In this document: positions 16,616-25,079 of the stretch, piece by piece
Layout of the letters: each line of letters opens with the position of its first letter
Position numbering within the stretch: position 1 is the first letter of the stretch
From: Halieaceae bacterium
Lineage (GTDB): Bacteria > Pseudomonadota > Gammaproteobacteria > Pseudomonadales > Halieaceae
Length of the DNA: 32,009 nucleotides
Direction: 5' to 3'
Assembly (NCBI GenBank): GCA_028282105.1
Contig: JANQIO010000075.1
Span: 1 to 32,009, forward strand
The notes under the pieces: model-generated
What the model was told of the DNA's origin: nothing
Seen by the model: only the letters and a program-made list of their open reading frames with translations
Database searches by the model: none
Translations under genes and position numbers: made by a program

Positions 16616-18610
16616 TCAAGCGTCCTTGAGCATCGGGATGACCAGCACCATGCCAAGCTGCAGACGGTCCGGGTCAAGCTCGGGGTTGTACTGACGCAGT
16701 AGCCACATCGGCACCTCGTACTGCTGGCGCGTCAGCTCCCACAGTGAATCGCCCTGCCTGACCACGTGCTTGCGTGTGCCCTGGATTTGCCGAGCCATGA
16801 AGAATGCCTGCTGGATATCTTTCTGATAGGCCACCCGGCGGCGCTCAAACTCCTCCGGACTGACCCGTGAAAAATCCAGCTTCAGGCGCTGGCCAATCAC
16901 CAGCGGCACGCCGTAGCGCCGACCGTTGATGCGTCGTAGCTGGCTGGCGCGCAGGTCCAGCCACTCGGCGTAGTGGCCGAGGGTTTCCATCGCCTGCACT
17001 TCGATGCTGCTGTTTTCCGCCACCGTGTAGTCACTGGGGTCTGCCAGCAGTTCCACCGCCGGCGCCGCCTCTTCCTCCGCCATGGCGCTGAGCATGGTTT
17101 CCTCAGGCGGCGGGCCTTCAATCGACTGGGCAGGTGTCTCGGCGTCGGCCAGCGCATCCTGCGGCAGCGGTTCCCCGGGCAGGGTTTCACGGGCGGCATC
17201 TACTTCAATCACTGGCGTTTCCTCCACCGCCCGGGCGGCAGTCTGCTCGGCGATGGCCAGTAGGGCGGGATCACCTTCATAGGGCAGGCGCAGCACCTGG
17301 CCCACGCGTATGGTGTAACGGCGGTTGAGTCCATTCATCGCTGCCACATCACGGATGCTGTGCCCGTAGCGGCGGGCAATCTCCGATACCGTATCGCCAC
17401 GCACCACCGTGTGATAGAGGTCGGGTGTCTGCTCGTCGAAGCGCTTCTCCTCGGGAATCGATGCCAGTACCAGCTGTGGGTCGACGCCCAACCGGTCGCG
17501 CGGTACGCGCAGTGTAAAGCCGGCCGGTATGCGCTTGTTGCCCTGCCAGATGGGGGCCAGCAAGGCCCGGTTGTGTTGCTTGAGTACGCCCAGGTCCACC
17601 TCCAGGGCGCCGGCAATATCCTCCGCACCGATGAACTCTGTCAGCTCGACCTCAAGATAGGCTACCGGCGGCGTCAGCTGCAGGGTACCGAAGTACTTGT
17701 CGCGATTGGAACTGACTTCCAGGGCCGCCAGAAAAGAGGGGTAGAAGTTGCGCGAAGCAAACCCGAAGCGGCGGCCATTGTACTGCTCGATAATCGTCTC
17801 GATATCGGTCGTACCGAGCTCGGTGGTCGCCCGCCGCATGCTCGCAGCCCCGTGGTTGTAGGCCGTCAGGGCCAGCGGCCAGGTGCCGGTCAACTGGTGG
17901 TTGTGCTCCAACAGCTGGGCAGCGGCCACCGTGGCGGCAAAGGGATCCATGCGTTCATCAATGACATAGTCCACTTCCAGATAGCGGCGCCCGGTAGACC
18001 GGGTGAACTGCCAGATACCAGCCGCACCCACTTTGGAGTAAGCCGCCGGATTAAAGGAGGATTCCACGTGGGGCAGTACACCGAGCTCCAGGGGCAGGCC
18101 GCGCTCGCGCAGCACTTGCTCAATGTGATCGTTCCACTCGCCAGAGCGGATGATGCCGGCCTTGAATCGGTCCGACTGGCCGCGCTGGAAACGTACACTG
18201 CGCGCCGCCTCACGCAGGCGCTTGTCAGTGACATCGGGTCCCCACAGGGCCAGCACCCGCTGCGCCTCCGCCGACGGGTTGTCGCGGTCGGCCGCCAGTC
18301 CTTCCAGGATCTTGCGGTAACGCGCCTTGGCCGCGCGCATAGCGCGCTTATCGGCGTAATAGTCGCCGCTGAGGCTCAGGGTCTCATAGACAATGCCGAC
18401 GCTGTCGGCATCGTGGACAAAGCCGCTGCGGGTGTCGACCTCGGTATACACCCGGGTCCAGAAATCGACTGCGGGTTGCAGCGCCGCGGGGCGAGGGAAA
18501 TTCTCAGCAAAGGTGACAGTGGAAGCTGCCAGGGACAGGCAGACGGTGGCAAAAACAGAAAATAGTCGGCGGCGCATCGGATCGGGTAGTGGTAACAGCC
18601 TGCATAGCAT
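16616..18610 (-). CDS. mltD: MltD-like lytic murein transglycosylase with LysM repeats
   Basis: The product is a roughly 664-residue exported peptidoglycan-cleaving enzyme of lytic transglycosylase family 1D. A signal peptide (RRRLFSVFATVCLSLAASTV, cleavage near TFA-ENF) is followed by the SLT domain. Catalytic Glu183 is in LPHVESSFNP, followed by GAAGIWQFTRSTGRRY and LTAYNHG. C-terminal LysM repeats bind glycan: one clear at VVRGDTVSEIARRYGHS, a diverged second around YTVAENSSIEV, and a third at VVRQGDSLWELTRQQY. An Ala/Glu/Pro-rich linker separates the first two. It is longer than E. coli MltD and has no lipobox. ATG 18610 was chosen because GGAG lies 7 bases upstream; ATG 18577 is an alternative that still keeps the signal. 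It converges with lysR, 18 bases away. Confidence 0.92.
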   Translation of the reverse strand: MLCRLLPLPDPMRRRLFSVFATVCLSLAASTVTFAENFPRPAALQPAVDFWTRVYTEVDTRSGFVHDADSVGIVYETLSLSGDYYADKRAMRAAKARYRKILEGLAADRDNPSAEAQRVLALWGPDVTDKRLREAARSVRFQRGQSDRFKAGIIRSGEWNDHIEQVLRERGLPLELGVLPHVESSFNPAAYSKVGAAGIWQFTRSTGRRYLEVDYVIDERMDPFAATVAAAQLLEHNHQLTGTWPLALTAYNHGAASMRRATTELGTTDIETIIEQYNGRRFGFASRNFYPSFLAALEVSSNRDKYFGTLQLTPPVAYLEVELTEFIGAEDIAGALEVDLGVLKQHNRALLAPIWQGNKRIPAGFTLRVPRDRLGVDPQLVLASIPEEKRFDEQTPDLYHTVVRGDTVSEIARRYGHSIRDVAAMNGLNRRYTIRVGQVLRLPYEGDPALLAIAEQTAARAVEETPVIEVDAARETLPGEPLPQDALADAETPAQSIEGPPPEETMLSAMAEEEAAPAVELLADPSDYTVAENSSIEVQAMETLGHYAEWLDLRASQLRRINGRRYGVPLVIGQRLKLDFSRVSPEEFERRRVAYQKDIQQAFFMARQIQGTRKHVVRQGDSLWELTRQQYEVPMWLLRQYNPELDPDRLQLGMVLVIPMLKDA

Positions 18611-18687
18611 TACCCTACTCCGACCCGATGGCAAGCAGAAGGTTCGCCCCGGCGCGTTTGCAAAGCAAACTTGCTGGAAAATCCTTC

Positions 18688-18740
18688 AGCTGACGGCGTT
18701 AGCCGTCCCTAACAGCCCTGAGCTGACGGCGTTAGCCGTC
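18688..18740. repeat. Two tandem hairpin repeats at the end of the acyl-CoA dehydrogenase operon
   Basis: A 20-base unit (18688-18707 and 18721-18740) is repeated exactly at a 33-base interval. Each copy folds as GACGGC-GTTA-GCCGTC, a 6-bp stem with a tetraloop. The stop codon of the last acyl-CoA dehydrogenase gene (TAA at 18732-18734) lies within one copy. The pair may act as a transcription stop or mRNA 3' stabiliser; no T-run follows. Confidence 0.75.
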
Positions 18741-20045
18741 TCTAAAAGTCGCGTTGACAGTGTCCTGGGCCACGTACTTGCGCAGTTCCTGCCGCCCCAC
18801 CACCATGCGGTGTACCGCGTCGGGACCATCCGCCAGGCGCAGGGTGCGCTGGGACATGTACATGGCCGCCAGCGGTGTGTCCTGGGAAACGCCGGTAGCG
18901 CCAAACATCTGGATGGCCTCATCGACGATGCGAATGGAGATATTGGGCACCGCGGTCTTGATCATGGAAATCCAGATGCGCGCTTCCCTGGCATCTACAC
19001 TGTCCATCATCCAGGCGGTTTTCAGGGTCAGCAGCCGCGCCATCTCGATATCCATGCGGGCATTGGCAATGATGTCGATATTGCCGCCCAAGCGGGCCAG
19101 TGGCTTGCCAAAGGCCACCCGGTTTGTGGCGCGGTCGCACATCAGCTGCAGGGCGCGCTCGGCGGCCCCGATGGCGCGCATGCAGTGGTGGATGCGGCCC
19201 GGGCCGAGACGGCCCTGGGAGATTTCAAAGCCGCGCCCGGCGCCGAGGATCATATTCTCCTTCGGCACCCGCACGTTGTTGAATTTCATATGCATGTGGC
19301 CGTGGGGCGCGTCGTCCATGCTGAACACGTGCATGGGACGCAGCACTTCAACCCCGGGCGTATCCATCGGCACCAGAATCTGCGACTGCTGCAAATGCTT
19401 GGGCGCCTCGGCGTCGGTTTTGACCATCACGATAAGAATCTTGCAGCGCGGATCGCCGGCGCCACTGATGTAGTGCTTCTCACCGTTGATAACCCATTCG
19501 TCGCCTTCCAGCTCTGCCTCCGTGCAGATGTTGGTGGCATCGGATGAGGCGACCCCCGGCTCTGTCATGGCAAAAGCCGAGCGAATCTCGCCGTTGAGCA
19601 GAGGCTCCAGCCAGGCCTCCTTCTGGGCCTCACTGCCGTACTTCTCCAACACTTCCATGTTGCCGGTATCCGGCGCCGAGCAGTTGAAGCACTCGGCTGC
19701 CAGGTGCGAGCGGCCCATCTCCTCCGCCAGGTAGGCGTATTCCACCGTGGTGAGGCCAAAACCGCGCTCACCTTCGGTGAGGAAGAAGTTCCACAGGCCT
19801 TTTTCACGGGCGCTGGATTTCAGGCCCTCAAGGATTTTCGTCTGGCGGTCAGTCCACTGCCAGCGATCACCCTTGCCGACTTCTTCATAGAACTCATGCT
19901 CTACCGGGATCACCTCGTCGGTGATGAACTGCTTGACCTGTTCCAGGATCGGTCGCAAGCGTTCACTGACGCCGAGGTCCATGTTTCCATCGATGCCGCC
20001 GGCCACGGCGGGGCTTTGTTCTGCGCTTGATTGTGAAGCACCCAT
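18732..20045 (-). CDS. Acyl-CoA dehydrogenase (ACAD10/11-like)
   Basis: The product is a 437-residue FAD-dependent acyl-CoA dehydrogenase, which introduces an alpha-beta double bond into an acyl-CoA and passes electrons to electron-transfer flavoprotein. Recognisable segments are FAMTEPGVASSDATNI (FAD/substrate region), VINGEKHYISGAGD, and GPGRIHHCMRAIGAAERAL. The C-terminal LRLADGPDAVHRMVVGRQE is characteristic of the ACAD10/11-like branch, where Asp is found at the catalytic-base position. GGAG lies 9 bases before ATG 20045, and the gene starts 2 bases after the acyl-CoA synthetase stop. It is the last gene of a four-gene operon; its stop lies inside a hairpin repeat. Confidence 0.92.
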   Translation of the reverse strand: MGASQSSAEQSPAVAGGIDGNMDLGVSERLRPILEQVKQFITDEVIPVEHEFYEEVGKGDRWQWTDRQTKILEGLKSSAREKGLWNFFLTEGERGFGLTTVEYAYLAEEMGRSHLAAECFNCSAPDTGNMEVLEKYGSEAQKEAWLEPLLNGEIRSAFAMTEPGVASSDATNICTEAELEGDEWVINGEKHYISGAGDPRCKILIVMVKTDAEAPKHLQQSQILVPMDTPGVEVLRPMHVFSMDDAPHGHMHMKFNNVRVPKENMILGAGRGFEISQGRLGPGRIHHCMRAIGAAERALQLMCDRATNRVAFGKPLARLGGNIDIIANARMDIEMARLLTLKTAWMMDSVDAREARIWISMIKTAVPNISIRIVDEAIQMFGATGVSQDTPLAAMYMSQRTLRLADGPDAVHRMVVGRQELRKYVAQDTVNATFRDG

Positions 20046-20047
20046 GT

Positions 20048-21736
20048 CTAATCTCTCCCGGAGTTCAGTTGAGCGGCGTAATCCGCTTTCAGTTGTCGTT
20101 TGAAAATCTTACCCGATGCAATGCGCGGCAGCTTGTCTTCGAGGAACCACACATGGGCGGGAATCTTGAACGCCGCCAGGTGATCGGCGAGATGGGCCTG
20201 CAGCTGCGATTCGCTCAGGCTGTCCGGCTCGTGCAGCACCACAGCGGCGCCCACTACCTCACCCAGCCGTTCGTCAGGCAGGCCGAACACCGCCGCCTCG
20301 TCCACGGCGTCATGTTGGTAAATGGCCGCCTCGACCTCAATGCAGCTAATGTTTTCACCGCCGCGAATAATAATGTCCTTGATGCGATCGACAATATAAA
20401 GGAAGCCATCCTCATCCATATAGCCGACGTCGCCGCTGTGGAACCAGCCATCCCGAAACGCAGCCGCGGTCGCCTCGGGCTTGTTCCAGTAACCGCGCAC
20501 GTTGGCCGGACTTGAGATACAGACCTCACCGCGCTCACCGGCTGGCAGGGCCCGGCCCTCCTCATCGACGATGCGGGAGTCCGTGACCGCCGGCACCGGC
20601 CGACCGGCACTGCCCGGCTTGGCCAGGTAAAGGGCGCCGCTGTTTACCGATCCCAGGGCGTTGGTTTCAGTGAGTCCATAGCCGATGCCGGCACTGGAAC
20701 CCCTGAATCGGTCAGTGATTTTTCTGACCTGGTCCGGCGGGCGGGCGGCGCCACCGGCAAAAATCTCCCTGAGGCTGGACAGGTCGTAGGGGCTGTCGGC
20801 GGCAGCCGCCTGCAGCTCGGCGGACATGGTTGGCACGCCGTTGAAATTGGTGACTCGCTCCGCCTCGATCAGTCGCATGGCCTCCTGCACATCCCACTTG
20901 TGCATCAGTACGATTTTGCGGCCGATCATCAGTGACAGCATAAACAGGCTGTGGCTGCCAGTGGCGTGGAACAGCGGCACCGTCATCAATGCACAGGGCG
21001 AAAACTTCGTCTCCGCCGGTGGCGCAATGCTGCTGCCGGCGCTCCCGAGCAGCAGCCAGCTGAACAGGGCGGCCAGCACGCTGCGGTGGGTTTGCACCGC
21101 ACCCTTGGGGTGGCCGGTGGAACCTGAGGTGTACATGATGCAGGCATCATCGTCCGGCGCCAGCTCCGGTGTGACGGGTTCAGCACCGGCAAACTCAGCC
21201 ACCAGGGTCATGAAATCCGTTACCTCAGCAGCACCGAAGTCACCGACACCAATCAGCGAGAGCCTGTCGGCGAAAGCGGCGATGCGCCCGGCACGGTCGG
21301 GGTCGACCACGACAATGCTGGCGCCGCAGTCGTCGATGCCGTACTCCAGCTCCTCCCCGGTCCACCAGGAATTCATGGGCACGACGATACCGCCGGCCAG
21401 CACCGTGCCGATGAAGGCAAACATCCACTGGGGGTTGTTGCGCATGGCGATGGCCACGCGATCGCCGGGGGCCAAACCGTAGCGCTGTTGCAGGGCCGCG
21501 GCGAACTGCCGAGACAGCGCCAGTGCTTCACCGTAGCTGTAGCGCTCCTCGTCCATCACCACAAAGTCTTTCGCGGCGTGGCTGCCCATCATGTTGAAGT
21601 AGGCGGCGAGATTGAGGGGCTGCTGGCGGTAGCTGCGGTAGCGCTGGCCGCGAACCTCCACCTCCTCCAGCGCGAAGGGCTGCCCCTCCGCGGTCATGGC
21701 GGCGACCGCGGCGTCCAGTTCTGCCAGCCCTTGCAC
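20048..21736 (-). CDS. AMP-forming acyl-CoA synthetase
   Basis: The product is a 562-residue adenylate-forming enzyme that activates a carboxylic acid to its acyl-CoA through an acyl-AMP. The ATP-binding P-loop is IMYTSGSTGHPKG (about 200-212). Further motifs are GYGLTETNA, FHSGDVGYMDEDGFLYIVDRIKD (A7/A8), GGENISCIEVE, and the catalytic lysine Lys543 in RIASGKIFKRQ. The frame extends to 21823 over the upstream gene, but GTG 21736 is preferred: it lies just after the upstream stop and gives a typical N-terminus (LAELDAAVAAMTAEGQPF). Its ribosome binding site is weak, so translational coupling is likely. The substrate is probably a medium/long-chain or ring-derived acid processed by the flanking dehydrogenases. 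Confidence 0.92.
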   Translation of the reverse strand: MQGLAELDAAVAAMTAEGQPFALEEVEVRGQRYRSYRQQPLNLAAYFNMMGSHAAKDFVVMDEERYSYGEALALSRQFAAALQQRYGLAPGDRVAIAMRNNPQWMFAFIGTVLAGGIVVPMNSWWTGEELEYGIDDCGASIVVVDPDRAGRIAAFADRLSLIGVGDFGAAEVTDFMTLVAEFAGAEPVTPELAPDDDACIMYTSGSTGHPKGAVQTHRSVLAALFSWLLLGSAGSSIAPPAETKFSPCALMTVPLFHATGSHSLFMLSLMIGRKIVLMHKWDVQEAMRLIEAERVTNFNGVPTMSAELQAAAADSPYDLSSLREIFAGGAARPPDQVRKITDRFRGSSAGIGYGLTETNALGSVNSGALYLAKPGSAGRPVPAVTDSRIVDEEGRALPAGERGEVCISSPANVRGYWNKPEATAAAFRDGWFHSGDVGYMDEDGFLYIVDRIKDIIIRGGENISCIEVEAAIYQHDAVDEAAVFGLPDERLGEVVGAAVVLHEPDSLSESQLQAHLADHLAAFKIPAHVWFLEDKLPRIASGKIFKRQLKADYAAQLNSGRD

Positions 21737-21746
21737 CTGGTGTCGC

Positions 21747-22886
21747 TCAGTACTCGTTGAGGCGGGCGAACCGATCCAGGTGATAGCTGTAATCGCCGTA
21801 GGTCTGCTGGGCGACCCGCGCACGCTTGATAAAGAAGCCGATGTCGAATTCGTCAGTCATACCGATCCCGCCGTGCATCTGGATTGCCTCGTTGGTCACC
21901 AGTGTAGCTACTTCGCAGAGCTTCGCCTTACAGGCGCTGGCCAGCGCGGAGAGGCCGTCGGTATCAGCATCCACCGCCTGCAGGGCCTTGAGCACGATCG
22001 AGCGCGCCAGCTCGAGCTGCGCGTACATCTCCGCCGCCCGATGCTGCAGGCCCTGGAAGGAGCCAATGGGAGCGCCAAATTGCTTGCGCTCCTTGAGGTA
22101 TTCCATGGTGCGCTCGAAGGCTTCCACCGAAAGCCCCAGCAATTCGGCCGAGAGGCCGATATTGGCGATATCGAGTACCCGCTGCAGCGGGCCGTAGGCG
22201 GCATTTTCCGGGCCCAGCAGCGCGTCACCGCCGACCCGCAGCTTGTCAAAGACGATAGTGGCGCTGTTGCGACTGTCGAGCATGGCAACACGCTCGATGT
22301 GCATACCTTCAGCCCCGGCATCCACCAGGAACAGGCTGAGGCCAGCGTCTTCTCCGGGCGACCCGGCACTGCGGGCAACAACAATCAGCTTATCCGCACT
22401 GTGCCCATCAAACACCAGCACCTTGCGGCCCTCCAGCACCCAGCCGTCACCATCGCGGCTGGCGGTCATGGCGGTCTTGTGCGGCGCGTGGTGGTTGCCC
22501 TCCTGGAGCGCCAGCGCCAGGGTCAGCTCTCCGGCCGCCAACTGCGGCAGCAGGGCCTCCTTCTGGGCGTCGGTACCCAGACGGGCAATCGCCGTTGCGC
22601 CCACCAGGATGGAGGCCTGCAACGGCGATACGCTGAGGTTGCGGCCGATCTGCTCCAGCACAATACCAAGCCCGGCATAGCCGAACCCCAGTCCGCCGTA
22701 GGCTTCGGGGATAGCAATCCCGGGCCAGCCCATCTCCGCCATATCGGTCCACAGCGGCTGGCTGTATCCGGTATCGCTACCTTCATCCCGCAGCCGTCGC
22801 AATTCTGCGACGGGGGCTTTCTCGGCCAGGAAGCCGGCGGCAGCGTCCTTGAGCATCAATTGATCTTCGTTGAGAACCAGTGCCAT
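21747..22886 (-). CDS. Acyl-CoA dehydrogenase, probably the non-catalytic partner subunit
   Basis: The product is a 379-residue acyl-CoA dehydrogenase-fold protein. The N-terminal helical domain (MGWPGIAIPEAYGGLGFGYA), middle beta domain and C-terminal helices (YLKERKQFGAPIGSFQGLQH; NEAIQMHGGIGMTDEFDIGF) are all present. Where MCAD-type enzymes have the catalytic Glu in an EG(G)T motif, this protein reads QTYGDYSYH. The alternative position used by isovaleryl-CoA dehydrogenase also appears to be Ala. This fits the inactive partner of a heteromeric alpha2beta2 dehydrogenase, as described for actinobacterial sterol side-chain enzymes. GGGAG lies upstream of ATG 22886. It follows the catalytic-type gene by 42 bases. 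Confidence 0.9.
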   Translation of the reverse strand: MALVLNEDQLMLKDAAAGFLAEKAPVAELRRLRDEGSDTGYSQPLWTDMAEMGWPGIAIPEAYGGLGFGYAGLGIVLEQIGRNLSVSPLQASILVGATAIARLGTDAQKEALLPQLAAGELTLALALQEGNHHAPHKTAMTASRDGDGWVLEGRKVLVFDGHSADKLIVVARSAGSPGEDAGLSLFLVDAGAEGMHIERVAMLDSRNSATIVFDKLRVGGDALLGPENAAYGPLQRVLDIANIGLSAELLGLSVEAFERTMEYLKERKQFGAPIGSFQGLQHRAAEMYAQLELARSIVLKALQAVDADTDGLSALASACKAKLCEVATLVTNEAIQMHGGIGMTDEFDIGFFIKRARVAQQTYGDYSYHLDRFARLNEY

Positions 22887-22928
22887 GGTGCGTGCGTCTC
22901 CCTATTGCTTGCCGGTGTAGGCCCAGCT

Positions 22929-24110
22929 TTAGCTGGGCAGGCCAAGCACGCGCTTGGCAATGATATTGAGCTGGATTTCCGAGGTGCCGCCTTCAATGGA
23001 GTTGGCCTTGGTGCGCAGCCAGGCACGCGGGGTATCGCCACCGCCGTAGGTCTCGCCTTCCCAGGCCAGCGCCTGCTCGCCGCAGGCCGACATGATCAAT
23101 TCGTAGCGACGCTTGTTGAGCTCGGTACCGTAGTACTTGAAGATTGACGAGGCAGCGCCCAGGCCCTGCCCGGCCTTGGCTTCGTCCCGTACCCGTTCCA
23201 TGGTCGCGCCAAAGGCCAGCACATCCAGCTCCAGCTGGGCGATGTCCTTGCGCAGGATGGCGTCTTCCAGGCGGCCGTCGGCGCCGACGCCGATCTCATC
23301 CCGGGCGAGCTGCGCCAGGGTGCGACGGCTGGAACCAAAGCCGAAGCCCGAGATCATTTCCCGCTCATGGGTCAGCAGGTACTTGGCGATTTCCCAGCCC
23401 TTGCCCTCTTCTCCCATGAGGTTGGCCTTGGGCACCTGCACGTTGTCGAAGAAGGTTTCACAGAACGGCGACTTACCGGAAATCAGTTTGATGGGGCGGG
23501 TCGTGACACCTTCGCTGGCCATATCAAACAGCAGGAAGGAAATGCCCTCATGCTTGGTGCCGCTGTTGTCGGTGCGGGTCAGGCAGAAAATCCAGTCGGC
23601 CTTGTCGGCGTAGGACGTCCACACCTTCTGGCCGCTGACCAGGTAGTGATCGCCCTTGTCTTCGGCGCGGGTCTGCAGACTGGCGAGGTCAGAGCCGGCG
23701 CCGGGTTCGGAGTAGCCCTGGCACCAGCGAATCTCACCGCGCACGATTTTCGGCAGGTGTTCCCGCTTCTGTTCCTCGCTGCCGTACTTGAGCAAGGCCG
23801 GGCCCAGCATGGAAATGCCGAAACTATCGAGGGGGTTGCGGGCGCCGATGCGACGCATTTCTTCCCGCAGCACTTTCACCTGTTCCTTGCTGAGACCACC
23901 GCCGCCGTACTCCGCCGGCCACTCCGGCGTGGTCCAGCCGCGCTCTCCCATGCGGTCGGACCACAGCTTCTGGTCCGGATGGCTCATTTCCGGGTTGCGG
24001 CCACCCCAGTAGACGTCGCCCTCCCCCCTGGCCGGGGTGCGCATGCTCTCGGGGCAGTTGGCTTCCAGCCAGGCCCGCGTTTCCTCGCGAAACTGCTCGA
24101 TATCACTCAT
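22929..24110 (-). CDS. Acyl-CoA dehydrogenase, catalytic-type
   Basis: The product is a 393-residue flavoprotein acyl-CoA dehydrogenase. Recognisable are RGWTTPEWPAEYGGGGLS, the substrate/FAD segment WCQGYSEPGAGSDLASLQT, VSGQKVWTSYADKADW, and a C-terminal SIEGGTSEIQLNIIAKRVLG in which the Glu of EGGT is the expected catalytic base. ATG 24110 was chosen over the longer frame (24161) because a near-perfect GGAGGT lies 5 bases upstream and the extension runs into the promoter palindrome. It is the first gene of the operon with a partner dehydrogenase, an acyl-CoA synthetase and a third dehydrogenase. Confidence 0.93.
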   Translation of the reverse strand: MSDIEQFREETRAWLEANCPESMRTPARGEGDVYWGGRNPEMSHPDQKLWSDRMGERGWTTPEWPAEYGGGGLSKEQVKVLREEMRRIGARNPLDSFGISMLGPALLKYGSEEQKREHLPKIVRGEIRWCQGYSEPGAGSDLASLQTRAEDKGDHYLVSGQKVWTSYADKADWIFCLTRTDNSGTKHEGISFLLFDMASEGVTTRPIKLISGKSPFCETFFDNVQVPKANLMGEEGKGWEIAKYLLTHEREMISGFGFGSSRRTLAQLARDEIGVGADGRLEDAILRKDIAQLELDVLAFGATMERVRDEAKAGQGLGAASSIFKYYGTELNKRRYELIMSACGEQALAWEGETYGGGDTPRAWLRTKANSIEGGTSEIQLNIIAKRVLGLPS

Positions 24111-24136
24111 GGGGGACCTCCGAAAAAAGGGATTTG

Positions 24137-24165
24137 AACATACAGTATGTTTTACTGGCACACAA
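24137..24165 (-). promoter_or_regulatory. Promoter with overlapping palindromic operator for the acyl-CoA operon
   Basis: A perfect 15-base palindrome, AACATAC-A-GTATGTT (24137-24151), overlaps a possible minus-strand -10 box TATGTT (24142-24137). A -35-like TTGTGT (24165-24160) sits 17 bases further upstream. An operator over the -10 box implies repression. Such palindromes in front of acyl-CoA genes are typically bound by TetR- or GntR-type regulators sensing acyl-CoA; none is encoded in this window. Confidence 0.6.
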
Positions 24166-24209
24166 GTATCCTCCCGCCGGTGACGCGCCGCACGCTATCC
24201 AAGCGGCCC

Positions 24210-24236
24210 CGGAAAGCGGATAATCAGCGCTTTCCG
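24210..24236. promoter_or_regulatory. Inverted repeat around a GATAAT box upstream of the oxygenase gene
   Basis: The arms CGGAAAGCG (24210-24218) and CGCTTTCCG (24228-24236) are perfectly complementary across a 9-base spacer. The spacer carries GATAAT (24219-24224), a possible -10 box for the plus-strand oxygenase gene 51 bases downstream. No good -35 is seen. It could be an operator or an mRNA hairpin. Confidence 0.4.
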
Positions 24237-24274
24237 CAATACCAGACGAGCCGGATGAATACCGGAGTTATGCC

Positions 24275-25039
24275 ATGAGTGCCACCGCGGTCACCCGCTA
24301 CCTCAATACGCCGGTGCTGGACGCCATCAGCCCCGGCGAGTTCCAGACCCGGGACCCGTTCCCCTGGGTCAATCCCCAGCACTTCATTGCCCCCGAGCAC
24401 TACCAGGAGTTGCTCGAGACCATGCCCGATGTCAGTGAATTCCGGGCCTTCTTTGGCAAGCAGCGCAAACACGGCCAGGGCAGCCACGATCGCTACGTGC
24501 TGGACTACGAGGACGGCATGCCGCTACAGCCGGCCTGGCAGACCTTCGTCGACGAACTGCGCGGCCCGGTCTACCGGGATTTCGTGTGCCGCTTGCTGAA
24601 CGTGTCTGACGTGCGCTTTCGCTTCCACTGGCACTTTACGCCCGACGGCGGCGAGGTGACGCCCCACTGTGACTCCAAGGGCAAGATCGGCTCGCAGATC
24701 TTCTACCTGAATACCGAAGCCGACTGGAACCGGGACTGGGGTGGTGAAACCGTGGTGCTGGATGACGGCGGCCGCATCACCCCGGACAACGCGCCGGCGT
24801 TTGAAGACTTCGATGCCGAGTACCCGGCGGAAACCGCAGACAACCGCAGCCTGCTGTTCGGGCGGCGTGGCAACTCCTGGCACGGGGTGCGCAAGATCAA
24901 CTGTCCGGAAGGCCACTTCCGCAAGGTGTTCATCGTTGTGTTTGAAGAGCACCGGCCGCTGAAAATGGCCGCCAAAAAGTTCAAGCGGCTGGTGACAGGC
25001 AAGCCCCTGGTCACTCACAAAGAAAGCCTGATGTACTAG
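24275..25039 (+). CDS. 2OG-Fe(II) oxygenase (prolyl-4-hydroxylase-like fold)
   Basis: The product is a 254-residue 2-oxoglutarate/iron-dependent dioxygenase. The facial triad is visible: His131-x-Asp133 (TPHCDSKGK) and His203 (NSWHGVRKI), with 2-oxoglutarate-binding Arg216 (HFRKVFIVVF). The double-stranded beta-helix strands around these fit the 2OG-FeII_Oxy_3 group. It is expected to hydroxylate an unknown protein, sugar or small molecule. GGAG lies 7 bases before ATG 24275. A sulfotransferase gene starts 40 bases downstream on the same strand, so the two probably form an operon. There is no signal peptide, so it should act in the cytoplasm. Confidence 0.88.
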   Translation: MSATAVTRYLNTPVLDAISPGEFQTRDPFPWVNPQHFIAPEHYQELLETMPDVSEFRAFFGKQRKHGQGSHDRYVLDYEDGMPLQPAWQTFVDELRGPVYRDFVCRLLNVSDVRFRFHWHFTPDGGEVTPHCDSKGKIGSQIFYLNTEADWNRDWGGETVVLDDGGRITPDNAPAFEDFDAEYPAETADNRSLLFGRRGNSWHGVRKINCPEGHFRKVFIVVFEEHRPLKMAAKKFKRLVTGKPLVTHKESLMY

Positions 25040-25079
25040 GCCCGGCCCCAAGCTGCTGAAGAGAGGCACCGCCCACACC

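Noticed and set aside
17360-18565. 401-codon plus-strand open frame opposite the lytic transglycosylase gene
   Set aside because: It is antisense to a gene with intact catalytic and LysM motifs, and it has no recognisable domain.
21696-23147. 483-codon plus-strand open frame opposite the acyl-CoA genes
   Set aside because: It spans parts of several genes that are well recognised on the minus strand. It is a shadow frame.
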